The position numbers and the translations under genes are program-made. DNA of 64,000 nucleotides from Taenia hydatigena. Taxonomy: Eukaryota > Platyhelminthes > Cestoda > Cyclophyllidea > Taeniidae. A model generated the notes under the pieces. The model was given only the letters and a program-made list of their open reading frames with translations, searched no databases and was not told where the DNA came from. The stretch lies in the NCBI GenBank assembly GCA_036345935.2, contig JADWOT020000001.1, forward strand, positions 30,509,062-30,573,061. Reading direction: 5' to 3'. Shown here in pieces: positions 22,078 to 35,219 of the stretch (position 1 is its first letter; each line of letters begins with the position of its first letter).

Positions 22078-23589
22078 CGCAGATTCAGCTTTAACACATC
22101 TTTGGTGATTGATGAACGAGGCAGAGTGATGAGTGTTATGAGAGCACTTTTCTCTCTCGAAGGTAGATGATGACGGTTCCGCAGCAAGAATGGTGTTCGT
22201 CGACCACTTCTCGTTCACCATTGAGGACTACCAAGTCAAGCCTATATGAAGCGCATAAGCCGTAATTACTTCAGTCGTTCAGTCTAGCAGATGGACGCGG
22301 GTGCTTATGACTATGAGCGTAGCAGCCAGAGGTGCCAATGACGCCCGAGCTGGCGTGCATAACTGTGCCTCTCTTCACATCTCAGTGGTTTGTGCTGCCT
22401 TGACCTAAGGGAACTCCACAACCACGTAAAGAGTTTTTGTTATGGCAGCCTTAATTAGGGTGCGAATGCGGTATCACCATCTGTTTAAGGTACATGAATG
22501 AGGTGATGCCGTGGAGCTATTTCTCGAGGAAATCTCAGCATCGACTCCTTACTCTTTTCCCTCTATTTTACGCATACACTGAGGCCACTTATCAGTACTG
22601 AGGGGACGTCAGTCTTTTAACCACCAATGTGGAGTAGTGAGGCTTCAAGCATATTGTGTCCCCACAACTGCTCTAAGCCTCCCGGTCCAGCCTCTGTTCT
22701 TTCCACGCCGATGCCTTCGATCCTCGCTTAAATGTCATTGTTTTTTAAATCCAAGTGAAATCTTGCACAATCCACGAAGAGTAATGCGAATTTTTTGCAT
22801 GTGGCGCTTAGGGTTCTTGTAGTCAGTAGACCGCAATCGAAGGACATTGAGAGGCTGCTGTGGCCCGGAGCACACAACCTTCTCACTGAACTCAAGGCGG
22901 CATCTTAGTCAACCGAAATTGCACTCAATCCTCCTTCTTTTCCCTGCTCCTTCAGCAAGTCAACTGTTGTAGGTGTGCAAGAATGCGCACTTGTTTGAAA
23001 TAGGATGTCATTCGTGCAAGAATTAGGCTCATCGGCGGTATCTTCCTCCACCTCACTTTGAGCATGTGACGATCCTCTCTAAATGCAAGATCATTTTGGT
23101 CATGTTCCTCTTAGACGGCTAGTTAATCAGTGGGGAGTAAACTAATTTTAAATAAAGTAAACGTTTGCAACTGCTTCTGAGGTTCTTAATTTTGGTGGCC
23201 TGTGTCTATGTTGGTAGCATGGTTACTGATCTACTGATTGGTCAACAACTAGAGCTATGACTAATTGACATTTGACCTTCTCCCATTATAACCTACGCAC
23301 TCAATTGCCAAATGAGAGAAACTGGTGAACTGGATCACTCACAGCTACAGCCACACCCAACAGTTGGTTCGTTACGAACATGACTAACAGACGGCAACTT
23401 CAACGATCGCTGATTGAAATCTGGCATAGACCACATTACTTGAAAGCCAATTCTCCAAGTAGTAAAATGGAAGCATTAATTACAAGAGCGCATTACGGAG
23501 CGTCCAAAGGTTGTGAGATTCGTCTCTCCTCCTTCACCTTCTCATCCTTGGAAAAAGCAGAGTGTGAACAGTTAGTACACATGGTCTCA
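22078..23589. other. No recognisable gene; fragments of old repeats
   Basis: Around 22150-22300 a block resembles the GAAGATGACGACGGTT...GTGTTCGTCGA text also seen at 18600, 34640 (inverse) and 38360, so R3/R4 material is present. No coding sequence is recognised. Confidence 0.45.
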
Positions 23590-25620
23590 TAGAATCCAAT
23601 GCTTGCATCTGGCACGCTCGGATGATTAGGCGCTGTTCCGCACGCAAATCATTTCCAAATCCTCGTCTTTGCGTCTATGAGAGACAAGGCAGTCACATCG
23701 CCGCAATGCCCATGCTTTGGTGAGTTTGCGAAGATGGTATTGGAGGACAAAATAGTCTGCGTAGCCTTCTTCTGCACATATCGAGGATGCGCACTGGTGA
23801 ACTGCTGCTACCTGGTAACATAATGACATTAGAGTTGCTGCTGTCAATTTAAATTAATTTCGATACTGGCTTCCTTCTGTCACTATAATGTTTGATTGCT
23901 CGTGCTCCTGACCTCTCATCCTCTTTCACCCTAACATAATGATATGATTCAAATAAAGTTCCGCCTACTTCAAGTGCTAATTTCCACTACCCATTTTGGG
24001 AAGCATTGATTAAAGGGGAATGGGATGAGCAGCGGTGTTTTACGTGGATAGGGTAAGTGGGTGTGGAAGACACCATAGTCACCTGTAGGAGGTGGTCAGG
24101 ATTAATCGAGTGAGTAGGAAAAGGAAACAGCAGTTGATGCGGATAATCCACTAGAATCACCAAAATGCACAACATTTGCCTCCTCTCAAGTTTACTTTAC
24201 TTCTTAGCATCAAACCATCGTCTACCTCTTCCACTAGCCAAATGGTCTCGCATTCGATGACTTCAGACCTCGCATGGAATCGTCGGAATGACGTCTGTGA
24301 TAAACCAGGCAAAGGTGGATGCCTAGCCAGCATAAGCATAGACATAGACACAGAAGGATGATTACCTCAGATTGACTGAATTCTCTCAGCGGTTCCTCAA
24401 TCCGCCAACAACCTTTGAAGGATTGCACCTCTACATTTAATTAGTTGTTGAGGTAGTGCCTGATCTTATTATTTGTAACAGTCGACCTCTCAGCAATATG
24501 GCTACCCGCAGTCAATTTAGCACTCAACTCTCGGATGTCGACAAGGTGAATGACATTTTTATATCATTGGAAACTAGTCAGAAAATGCAACACTGAAGAC
24601 CCCATCCAAAAAGCAGTTGGTCTTCACTGGGAACGGCTTGCCTAACAGGGCGTATCAAGTGATTAAGACAGACGCCTTGAGACAAGAAGAGGAGACACTA
24701 GCTTACATTGGGTTCTTCGCTATGTCAAGCAATTCCATGGGCTACAATAAGCCACAGTTGCATTTGACGTATAAGTCGAATTGAGGAGATTCATGGTATG
24801 CAACTTCGTCACCGTTGGGTGGTAAGGTAAACAGATCTCCAGTTCTCAAATTTCACTGACGGTTTTGACGCACTCCAGAGAACATTGACGAAGTAACACA
24901 GTCGCTAGCTGTTGGTTAGGCGGATTTTCAGTTTGTTTGCTGCTTTGGCCAGTCAAGCACTCAACAATTTGTGCGACAGAATGGCAGGTTGTGTGCAACC
25001 TCAACGAACTCTTGTAGTGAGATTTGTCCATCTAAGTTGTCAATTGCTATTCACTTATCAAAATCATCAACCCATGCCAAGAAATAAGTCTCTTTGGGAC
25101 TTTTCATCAGTTGGAGGGTCATTTAGTTGGTTGATGGATCAGTCAGTCAGTGCGTCAACAATTTATGCAGTGGCTAATTAAAAAATTCGCCTCCTTTCTC
25201 ACTTGGTCGCCACCGTGGCTAGCTGGTTGGCTGGAAGCTTGCTGAGAGCATGGCAAGTTTACTGAATGGGCAAAAGAGGCAAGTGGTGAGCCGTCAGTGA
25301 ATCAAGGCGCTGAGTAGCTGCTGGTTAACCCGTAGCCACAGTCACGCCCTACAGTCAGTTTGTTATCGACTCGACCAGCCAATTGAACCACAGATCCGCA
25401 AGTCAACGGGGCATGCCGAATGGTGCAGTAATAAGCGATTACAAGCAAAATTGGAAATGTCCAATTGATATTAGTGATGCACACACGAAAGTTGTCAGTA
25501 GTGACTTCCTAAAGACTGTATCTGAACTTCTTAAGGAAGCACGTGGAATGAATTCGTGACTGCGTAAAATGAGTTGGCAGAAAGGCATATCGTGGGAGTC
25601 TCTGACGTCTCACTGGTCCA
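23590..25620 (+). repeat. R3 dispersed repeat, long copy
   Basis: It aligns in the same orientation with 39060-40730 and inversely with 33900-32050 and 31370-30640. Landmarks are the CATAGAATCCAA start, the AGTCACATCGCCGCAATG block (23692), the GTAGCCTTCTTCTGCACA block (23760), the CATAAGCATAGACATAGACA block (24331), the GGTAAGGTAAACAGATCTCC block (24825) and the GTGATGCACACACGAAAGTTG block (25473). No terminal repeats are evident. Confidence 0.8.
24846..25031 (-). pseudogene. Conserved 61-codon frame of R3, copy i
   Basis: One of four copies of the same short frame within the R3 family (others at 30646-30831, 32625-32810 and 40273-40458). It contains HSVAQIVECLTGQSSKQTEN and ends with a Glu-Ile-stop, as in all copies. 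No domain recognised. This copy has no internal stop. Confidence 0.35.
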
Positions 25621-26349
25621 AATCGCTACATTATGACATTGGTTAATGAAGAAGGAAGATTCTGCTCCATGCCATTGTTCGGATGTGCTAGTAACGTTCA
25701 CGCCCCTCTCACTTGCCAAGATTTCAAGATGGATTTCCCGGATGTTTGACATTAGATTCCACTTTGCACTTTAGTCTTCAGTAGAACTGGCTGAGAATGC
25801 AAGGACGCGACTGTTTGAGGGTAACCTCCTTTAGTTCGAAGCATATGCCAGAGTCTCAGAGCGCTCGCTGCCTGCACTCGCTAAAATGGTTCGGGTTGTT
25901 TAATAGCTAGCGATCTGGCTATTAAGTAGGTTGTGGACCGGAGCAATCTGCAGTGCAGAGGATAGCATTGCTGGAATTCCCGTGGGACACAACCTCTCTT
26001 TTGGCTTCAATCCGATTCCGTGAATGCTCCGTATGGCATTACTTCCTCTATTTGATAGATTGCTGATTAACTTAAGGCGTAGCCTCTCTTACCCTCACCA
26101 ACTATCGTTAACCATTTGACATGCCAAATGGATGTGCCATAGTCATAGCTACTGCAGCAGAGATGACAGTTCTGCCTGAATCGATCGACTCAACCCAAGT
26201 TTTGAGGATTCCAGTGGCATAGTAACACAGGCGTCTGGTGGTTAATATGGCCAAATGAGTGTTAAGCAACAGATGACACACCTCTCGAACTGCTTGATGC
26301 TAAATATGGTGGATAGAGAGAGAATTAAGTGTGTTCGTTTTGGATAAGT
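25621..26349. other. No recognisable gene
   Basis: Gene-free, with no repeat that I could match elsewhere in the window. Confidence 0.4.
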
Positions 26350-26947
26350 GCAACGAGGAATACAATCGGGCAGGTTACTTGAAAGGACTAATGGATGGAA
26401 TGGTACGTTGGAGTAGTTAAGGAGAGGGAATGTGGCATCTGAATGGCTACTATGGCTAGACGTCTGTTTTCACATCAAAATGAAAAACCGAGGGTGGTGC
26501 AAAGTCTTTGATTCGTAGCTGCAATCACACCTAGTAGTCAGTTAGTCGGACACATGACCACCTCATCGAAACGCTCGTGTGCTAGTCAAGGAGGGATTTA
26601 ATTTCGCCTAATTGCAAGTACTGATAGCAATGTCTACATGGCTAATGTGATGGCCCTGAACAAAGGTTGACACTGTTAACCACCGAGAGCCTGCACACCG
26701 ACCGCATGGAATAATGACTACGGGATAGCCAGACTACTTATGATGCCTTTAGCGTGACTCAAATGCCAGTTGGCACGTCAAATGTGCTGCGCCCGCTGTG
26801 AGGGGTGAGATTTTGACCAAGACTGTGATTGGTGGTTGACTGTTGTTGAGAACAATGCGTCTAATCCTAACCTCCGTTGCAGGCAATTTTCCCAACCTGC
26901 GAACTACCTAACAGCTAGGTCATTGACTAACGAGCACACTGGACCTA
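26350..26947 (+). repeat. R5 direct duplication, copy 1 (with insertion)
   Basis: It matches 27574-27966 closely. Both copies contain CAACGAGGAATACAATCGGG near the start and CAGCTAGGTCA near the end. Copy 1 is longer by an insertion at 26459-26637 and by a 19-bp block (ACTACTTATGATGCCTTTA, about 26732) absent from copy 2. Confidence 0.92.
26459..26637. mobile_element. Insertion of about 179 bp flanked by 7-bp direct repeats
   Basis: Copy 2 of R5 shows the empty site, with CTATGGCTAATGTG uninterrupted. In copy 1 this site is opened by 179 bp bounded by ATGGCTA at 26452-26458 and again at 26638-26644, the pattern of a target-site duplication. The insert has no open frame and no clear terminal inverted repeats. 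It could be a small non-autonomous element or a deletion in copy 2 mediated by the 7-bp repeats. Confidence 0.5.
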
Positions 26948-27573
26948 GCCTATTAGAAAACTGACCACGTGAAGCTGCCACTTGCACACGCTAAGCACAA
27001 CCACCTCGCCGAATCGAAGTCCTCGGGCAGCAGACAGAGCGGAAAGGTCTAACCACCACCCACATTGTGCGCGTCCATCCACAGGAGAGGTTGGGTCTAA
27101 CTAATTAGCCACATCCTAATTTTGTAGAAGTTAAAACTGATCCAGATAGAATTTGAGCATCTGCATGCAAATGTTGTCAAGAAAGGTGACCAAGCGGCAG
27201 GAACGAGGCGTCGTCGTCTATTCACCGAGCGGATTGAAAGCCTGATAAATGAAATCTTGCACTGCAGCTGCGATGTAGACCTAATTAAGTCAGAAGTTAG
27301 TGCGTAACATTTGTCAGCAGTCGGTTCCTCCCAGCTCTGACCTTAAATCCTTTGTTACAGTAGAGCTAAATACTCACATCAGTGACAATTCCCAGGTACA
27401 CCGCATCCTCACTCATAGACGCCATCGTCTTCTCTGCTTCCATCTTGCTTTTCTTATGGACAGCAACCTCGTTCATATGTGTTGCTGCCTCTAGCGGATT
27501 CAGCAGGCAGGGAATTGTTACCTTTAGTTTCTTTCATTGGACATGTTAGACATGGGCTGTTAAATCCAAAGCA
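26948..27573. other. No recognisable gene
   Basis: Spacer between the two R5 copies, with no open frame of note. Confidence 0.4.
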
Positions 27574-27966
27574 CAACGAGGAATACAATCGGGCAGGTTA
27601 CTTGAAAGGGCTAATGGATGGAATGGTACGTTGGAGTAGTTAAGTAGAGAGAATGTGGCAGCCGAATGGCTGCTATGGCTAATGTGATGCCCCTGAACAA
27701 AGGTTGACACTGTTAACCACCGAAAGCCTTCACACCGACCGCATGGAATAATGACTACGGGATAGCCAGCGTGACTCAAATGCCAGTTGGCACGTCAAAT
27801 GTGCTGCGTCCGCTGTGAGGAGTAAGACTTTGACCAGGACTGTGGTTGGTGGTTGACTGTTGTTGAGAACAATGCGTCTAATCCTAACCTCCGTCGAAGG
27901 CGATTTTCCCAACCTACGAACTGCCTAACAGCTAGGTCACCGGCTAACGAGCACACTGGATCTAGT
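27574..27966 (+). repeat. R5 direct duplication, copy 2
   Basis: Partner of 26350-26947, about 390 bp without the insertion. Differences from copy 1 are few scattered substitutions, which marks this as one of the younger duplications in the 20-42 kb mosaic. Confidence 0.92.
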
Positions 27967-30639
27967 GCGCCAAGTGACATTTACACTTGACACTTAAGTG
28001 GAGGCATTACTACTTACTGTTGAGCCATTGGTCTGCCTATCAACGGGCCAGTCATCTGTTCAGATCGCATCCTATTCAACCCAAACAGCACCCAAATCAC
28101 TCTCAAGCTACTGCTTCAGCACCAAGTAATCTAGGAATAGCATCAGTTGATTGCTAGAACCACAGGCGAGAACTGCCCTTTGATGTTACTGCCATCGCAG
28201 ACTGTCCACAGTAGACGCATAGCGCTCTTCACTCACGTGCTAGATGCTGTAACAAGAAAACAGGTTTTTGTTCTCTTTTTTTTCCGTTTCCTCTCTCCTT
28301 GTTAATTCGCAAACCATAAAATCTCAAAATTGCTATTATTTTTACATTTGTTATAATAGTGTCAGAGTGTGCAAGGGTTGGCATAGGTCTGGGAATGCAT
28401 CAAGTAATCTCACTCATTCGCGAATTGAATCCATCTGCATGAGAGGATAAATAGTTGACTGGACGGGGTTTGGTATTGGTGGAGCATTGTCGAGGACAAA
28501 CACCACTGGATGTGCCGCCTGAGGTTACTTGAGCCTGATTGCTAAGCGCCTTCGATGTAAGGTAGGTAAGGATTATATATCAGATTTTTGAAGCTTTCAC
28601 TTACGTTTACGGTGCTGTTTTACGGCAAAAAACGCACTTTTTGGCAAAATTGATGGTGTTTGACAATGAGCTCAGATGGCGAAGAAGAGGTTGGATCCGA
28701 AAAACCCAAGCTGATTGCACTGCATTACATAAGCTATGCAACGCCAACTTGAGGAGTGCAAAACGCGCAAAGCAACTTCCTTTCGACAATGTTTTCACTT
28801 CATCGAAACGTAAGAATAGCGATGTGGTTGGCTTATTGCTCGTAAGACTTGAAATTTGTGTGCGTAGCAGCGAGATGTCAGGAAGGCGATGTGAGTCGCT
28901 GCTGCGAGCATGGATCCAATGTAACAAATCCAGCAAATGATGCTATGTTTAATAAAAACCTCCTTTCAACTTTTAAGAAAATTTAAGATGCATTTGGAGG
29001 TCATGTTGTGGGAGTGAGTGATAGGCTGAGGTGAGGAGAGCAAATGGTCGAAGAAGAGACATGGGAAAAAATAGGATGATGCGATTTGTAGCTGAAGAGA
29101 AGGGAGCATGTAGCAACATGCACACATATTTGGGTTCACAATTTTGCAGATTGTAGGATTATTACAGTCACTAAATTATTAGCGACAATACTTAGTGCCA
29201 TTACAACAATCATAATTTTGCTGGCGACTTGTCGAGCTTGTTCAAGTCGATGTCATCTGCTTCGGTGCTAAGAGTCAGTTGAACCAAATTTCTGTCATCC
29301 AACAACACTTCTTTTGCTCAATTTAAGCTTCAAAATAAAGAAGTAGGTAATGTCGCACTTTCAATTTGGCCTACACTCGTAAAATCAGCACTAAACAGCC
29401 TGTGGCGTCAAATGTTCGAAATTGCATCTCGGAAACTTGGCAAGGTTGATTGGTCAGTGTTTGCACAACTCGCGCAGTAACACTTCAAATTTTGATCAAA
29501 CTGTCTGACGATGGTGATCACTACCACGATGATGGCCACCGTGGAGGTAATTGAGGCTTGTTGAGGAATGAGCACTAGTAAGATGTCAGGCTCCTGTATT
29601 TATCGTCACCGTCGCTGAGATTGCTGCAGCTGCTAGAGAGTTGATGAGTAAATACATGCTTCCAACTGTCAAATGGTTCTGCCAGTTTTGCCATCATATG
29701 ATAATGAATGTCTGACAAATTCTTAACGTCGGCACACTTGCCTTGCTGAAACATCCTCTTAGTCAGACGATGGGTGTTCAGAAGGCATGCTTCTCGTTCA
29801 GAAAGGGAACTAAATCCATTATGCAAAGATGACTTCCAAGGTGCGTAAAGCTACTTCCGTTCTCTTGCGACGAGTAGAGTAGGGAATTGAAGGCCAAGGA
29901 GGGGAAGATAAACGCAAAATCCATCAGGCAAACTTCTACGGATAATTTGTTAAAATTGTGACCTCGAAGATGGGAACGGGGTGCAAAGGAGCAGCCCCAC
30001 CTTGCATGGAGGATGACATTCCCTCGATTCGGATGGAGACCGTTTAAAAGGATGTGCGATGTCTTACTGACCACAAGCCTAGTTATGACACTAACCGACC
30101 GAGGTACAAGATGCCGGTCTTGTGCTTAGCAATACGATGGGCAATTCATAGTCATGTAAAGGCTGAGCCAAGTATCAGTAAACTTGACTCTTCAAAGGTA
30201 CATCTACCAGCCTCGATAAATTTTAGACCTTTGCCTAACTTCGTCCTTACAACCATCCAGTCGACTTTACAATCCAATCGTTACGCTTACTTCTTGCAAG
30301 TGTGATATCTACAGAGGTGTCCTTCTGACTAAGCAAGTTCTCTTAATTTCAGTGGAGCTAGGATCCACTAGGAGTTAAGGGACTGAAAAGAACAAATAAG
30401 AGGGAATTTTTTCCACATCTTCGCTCGCCAGATTCTATTGCTGTAAGTAGCTGCCTTTGCCTTCCTCTGAGTTACCGCTGTTAGAGATTGTTGGTTTACG
30501 AGATAGCTGGGTTAGTCTAACGAGTCAGAAGATAAATGAGCAGTGGATAACTAGGAGAGATGAAGATGGGCAGTCTGAGAGCCTTGAATATAAATGCTGT
30601 TGAATGCTCAAATGGAAGCTAAGAATATGCCAATTGACA
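27967..30639. other. No recognisable gene
   Basis: Mostly AT-leaning non-coding DNA. Frames overlapping 28607-28940 on both strands (99 codons +, 109 codons -) look somewhat protein-like. A third + frame there starts MSSDGEEEVGSEKPKLIALH and soon meets a stop. I could not name a family. Confidence 0.35.
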
Positions 30640-31370
30640 TCTTAGATGGACAACGCTCTCTGCCAGAGTTCGTTGGGGTTTTACACAAACTGCCATTCTG
30701 TTGCGCAAGTTGTTGAGTTCGTGACTGGTCAAAGCAGCAAACCAACTGAAAATCCGCCTGACCAACAGCTAGCGACTGTGTTGCTTTGTCAGTGTCCTCT
30801 GGAGTGCGTCGATACTACCAATGAAATTTGAGAGCTGGAGATTCGCTCATCTTACCACCCAGTGGTGACGAAGTTGCATGCCATGAATTTCCTCATTTCG
30901 ACCTATACTTCCAAAGCAACTGCGGCTTATTGTAGCTTATGGAATGGGTCGGCGTAGAGACGAACCCATTGTAAGCTATTGTCTCCTCTCCTTGTCTCGA
31001 AGAGGCCGTCTTGATTACTTGATTTTACTCTGTCAGGCAAGTCTTTCCCAGTGAAAATCAAATGTTTTTGAGTTTTAGCTATCGGTGCTTCATTTTATGA
31101 CCTGCTTCCAGTGATACGAAAGTGTCATTCACCTTGTCGACATCCGAGAGTGTAGTGCCGAATTGATCGTGGGTAGTCGGATTTGCTGAGAGGTAAATTG
31201 CTACAAATAATACGATCAGAGTAGGTTTGTACAGGCACTGCCTCAGCAATTCTTTAATGTGGAGGTGGAACCCTCCAGAGGTTGTTGGTGGATTGAGAAA
31301 CTGTTAAAGGATTCACTCAACTGGAGGTAATCGCTCCTCCGTGTCTGTAACTATGCCTATGCTGTCTGAC
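30640..31370 (-). repeat. R3 dispersed repeat, partial inverted copy
   Basis: Reverse complement of about 24330-25040 and parallel to 32615-33160. It starts at the TTAGATGGACAACGCTCTCTG block and ends near CTATGCCTATGCTG. Adjacent on the right lies an old R1 fragment. Confidence 0.8.
30646..30831 (+). pseudogene. Conserved 61-codon frame of R3, copy ii
   Basis: Open from ATG to TGA: MDNALCQSSLGFYTNCHSVA, then a Val-Glu-Phe stretch and TGQSSKPTENPPDQQLATVL, ending in NEI-stop. It aligns without gaps to the frames at 24846-25031 (-), 32625-32810 (+) and 40273-40458 (-). Confidence 0.35.
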
Positions 31371-31394
31371 GTCATTCTATGTCCTTCCATGCAA

Positions 31395-31820
31395 GTAAAT
31401 AAGCAAACTGACTGATTGACAGATAGGTACGGAAGGACGTCTCGCAGATGCATTCGTTGTCTGACCTCATCATCGAGTCATCGAAATGTTGGAAGAGCTG
31501 TATGGCTGACACATCGATCGTCGAGGCGAAGATGACATGACTCTGTTGCAGAGAGATCGTCGATTTTCAGGAAATTCAGAAAGCCCACAGAGAAGTGGTA
31601 CACAATTGCGCCAACTTTAAACATTGCACCATGGGCTAGTACGTCCGAATGCGCTCCAAGATAAAATCCAAGCCTAAATATTCGCCTTCGTCCCTCGCCT
31701 CACTTGAGAGGCGTACTTGGCTCTTTATAAAGGAGGTCGAGGAGCACTCCTTAATCACCCCTTGCTGCTATAGAAAAAGCACTCAGTTCCCATCCTCTGA
31801 GACTCTGACATATGCTTTGG
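31395..31820 (+). repeat. R1 family, old diverged fragment
   Basis: It aligns with the first roughly 400 bp of R1. Shared blocks are GGCGAAGATGACATGACTCTGTTGC (31534) against GGCGAAGACGGCATGACTCTATGGC, and GCGCCAACTTTAAACATTGCACC against ACGCCAACCTCAAGCAACACTTC. The coding frame is lost. Confidence 0.7.
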
Positions 31821-32049
31821 ACTAAAGGAGGAGGTGTACCTCCTCCAATTCACCCAACACCCCTGAACAGTCGCGTCTTTATGTTCTCAGTTAGTTCTAC
31901 TGAAGACCAAAGTGAGAAGTGGAATATAACGTCAAATATCCGGATCACCCATCTTGGAAATTCGATAGGTGAGAGAGAGTGAATGTTACTAGCACATCCA
32001 AACAATGAATGGACCAACGTCCACCAAGACATAGAAGCACAATCTTCCC

Positions 32050-33900
32050 CTATTAACCAATGTCATAACGTGACGATGTGGACCAGTGCGACGTCAGACT
32101 CCCACGATATTCCTTTCTGCCAACTCATTTAAAGAGTTCAGATATAGTCTTTAAGAAGTTACTGCTGCCAACTATCGTGTGTGCATCAACAATGTCAACT
32201 AGTCATTTCCAATTTTGCTTGTAATCATTTATTACTGCACCATTCGGCGTCCCTCACTGACTTGCAGATCTATGGTTCAATAAGCTGGTCGAGTCGATGA
32301 CAAACTGATTGTAGGGCGACTGTGGCTCCAGGTTAACCAGCAGCTACTCAGCGCCTTGATTTACTGACGGCTACCCCTGCTTCTTTTGCACATTCGGTGA
32401 ACTTGATATGCTCTCAACAAGCTTCCAGCCAACCGGCTAGACACGCTGACAACCAAGTGAGAAAGAATGCGAATTTTTAAATTAGCTCCTGCATAAATTG
32501 TTGACTGACTGACTAGTTCATCAACTAAGTAAGTGACCATCCAACTGATTAATAGCACCAGCAGGACTGATCTTTTGGCATGGATTGATGATTGTGATGA
32601 TATCGACGGCAATTGCCACCTTAGATGGACAACGCTCTCTGCTAGAGTTCGTTGGGGTTTTACACAACCCACCATTCTGTCGCGCAAGTTGTTGAGTGCG
32701 TGACTGGCCAAAGCAACAAACCAACTGAAAATCCGCCTGACCAACAGCTAGCGACTATGTTACTTTGTCAATGTTCCCTGGAGTGCGTCAATACCATCAG
32801 TGAAATTTGAGAACTGGAGATTTGTTTACCTTACCATCCAATGGTGACAAAGTTGCATGCCATTAATTTCCTCATTTCGACTTATGCTTCCAATGCAACT
32901 GTGGCTTATTATAGCCCATGGAGTGGGTCGGCATAGAGACGAACCCAACTTAAGCTATTGTCTCCTCTCCTTGTCTCCAGGCGTCTGTCTTAATCACTTG
33001 GTACACCCTGCTTCAAATAATACGACTAGGCACTACCTCAACAACTACTGAAATGTAGAGGTAAAATCCTTTAGAAGTTGTAAAATGGATTATGGAATTG
33101 CTAAAGAATTCATTCAACCTAAGGTGATTACCCCTCTGTGTCTATGTCTATGCCTATGCTGGCTGAGCAGACACTTTTGTCTGGTTTGTCACTGACGTCA
33201 TTCTGACGACTCTGTGCGAGGTCTGAAGTCATCCAGTGCGAGGGCATTTGGCTAGTGGGAGAGATAGACGACAGTTCGATGCTAAGTAGTGAAGTGAAAT
33301 TGGGAGGAGAATACTGTTGTGCGCATTGGTGATTCTAGTGGATTATCCGCATTAATTACTGCTTCCCTTTCCTACTTACAGGTTACTATGGCGTCCCTCA
33401 CACATACTCACCTACCCATCCTAAAGCACCGTTGCTTATCCCATCCCCCTTTATTCGATGCCCCTTAAAATGAGTAATGAAAATTAGCACTTGAAGTGGG
33501 CGAAACTTGATTGAATCATACCACTATGCCAAAGTGAAGGCGGATAAAAAGTAGAAAGCACGAGCAGCCAAACATCAAAATAAGGCAAAAAACTAGTATC
33601 GAAGTTAATTTAAATTGGCATCAACACCTGTAATGTCATTACATTACCAGGCAGCAGCAGTTAACTAATGCGCAGCCTGGTTTGTGCAGAAGAAGGCTAC
33701 GCAGACCATTTCTTCTCTTGATAACAGCTTCGTAAAATCACCGAAGCATGAACATTGCGGCGATGTGACTGCCTTGTCTGTCGTCGGCAAGAAGACGAGG
33801 ATTTGAAAATGAACTGCGTGCGCAGCAGCTCCCTATAACCCGAGCGCGCCAGACTCGAGCAATTGGATTCTATGAGGCTTTGTGTGCTAACTGCTCACAC
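32050..33900 (-). repeat. R3 dispersed repeat, inverted copy (outer left arm of 36.5-kb palindrome)
   Basis: Reverse complement of 23590-25620 and 39060-40730. Together with the adjoining R4 segment it forms the left arm of a palindrome centred near 36480, whose right arm is R4 at 37790-39060 followed by R3 at 39060-40730. Confidence 0.8.
32625..32810 (+). pseudogene. Conserved 61-codon frame of R3, copy iii (internal stop)
   Basis: Same frame as copy ii, but codon 7 is TAG. It otherwise retains HHSVAQVVECVTGQS and the SEI-stop end. Confidence 0.35.
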
Positions 33901-35200
33901 TCTGCTTGTTCCAAGAGTGTAGAGATCAAGAAGGGAAGACGAATCTCCCACCCTTTGCACGCATTACAATCAGCTCTTTAAGCAATACTTTCATTTAATT
34001 ACTTCGAGAATTCGATTTCAAGTGATGTGATTGATGCCGCGTGGGGCGTTGTTAAAACAGGCATCACACGGCATCCTTGCAGTCGAAACCACGAGAGCTA
34101 CTTACTGGCAAGCAGTGAGGCGGGAAAGATTTTTATGCTTGTTTTCTCTTGCCTCTTCTGTGATCAGTGAATCCCTAAGACTGCGAAGACTACGAGAACT
34201 CACTTGGGTCGAAAGGGCACCTCCTATGACATCAATCATGCAAAAAGTGTACGCACCGACATGAGACGGTGATTTTTACTGGATGCTTGTGAGGACAAAG
34301 TTCATCGAGTCTCAAAACATATCGAGGCAGCATTCGCAAGGGTGTGTAAAAGTGCGGAGTTCGTCTTTCCTTACTTGGTCCTCATTCACTCAAAACGGGT
34401 AGATTGTATGCAGGTGGATATCAGTATCCAGAACCGGTGCTGTTGCTCCACCGCCACTGTTAATGCGATTGGTGCTGTTGCAACACTGCTGAATTCTAGG
34501 GTCAGACTCACCACCACATCATTAGTGGAGACGGATGTGTGGCCACTTCGTCAGGTCAACACGTTTGCATTATATACGCTTTGGCTAATTAGTCCTCAGA
34601 GTTAGACGAGATTCGTTCGACGAAGACGTCTCGGGCTACCGAATCGTCGTCATCTTCCTTTAAGAAAGTAAAGTACTCACTGAACTAACATCAGATCATC
34701 GATGAAGAATGTTCTTTGTCTGCTCTCACCCTAGTCTGTTTGAGGGAATAAAACCTATGCGGAAGATGATGACAAACGTATGCGCGAATGCAATCACAGA
34801 AATCAACAAATCCATTGAAATGTGTCGCGGACTCAACACTAAAGCTTCTTGAGTGCAATGATGAACGAGGAGCAAGTGGCCCCATTTGTCCTTTCTTTAC
34901 CACCCTCCAGGTCCTTACCCTTTTATATGATCGCATGATTCAAAAAAGTAATCTTGCAACATCTTGCGCTTCAACCGCTTCTTCTGCATCTGTGTAGTAA
35001 TTTGTAGGCGAAGGGACAAAAATCACTGACGATATGAGGGACAGACAATGAGTGAATAAGGCTTCTTAGCCTAATCTTTTCATTGCATCGAAACGAAAGC
35101 CAAGGTGGGGGCAGCAATTGCTTAATCTATTGTACACCTTCGCGAATGCGTTAGTAAATGCACACAAGGGAACAGCTTCGCTCTGTCTGGAGGCCGTCCA
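33880..35200 (+). repeat. R4, inner left arm of palindrome
   Basis: Reverse complement of about 37790-39070. Landmarks are the CTCACACTCTGCTTGTTCC start, the GGCATCACACGGCATCCTTG block (34060), the GAACCGGTGCTGTTGCTCC block (34430), and GAATAAGGCTTCTTAGCCTAA (35054). Substitutions and short indels are scattered along the arm. The + frame AWGVVKTGITRHPC...NHESYLLASSEAGKIFML is also kept in the minus strand of the right arm. Confidence 0.88.
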
Positions 35201-35219
35201 TATAATCCATCTACACGCG

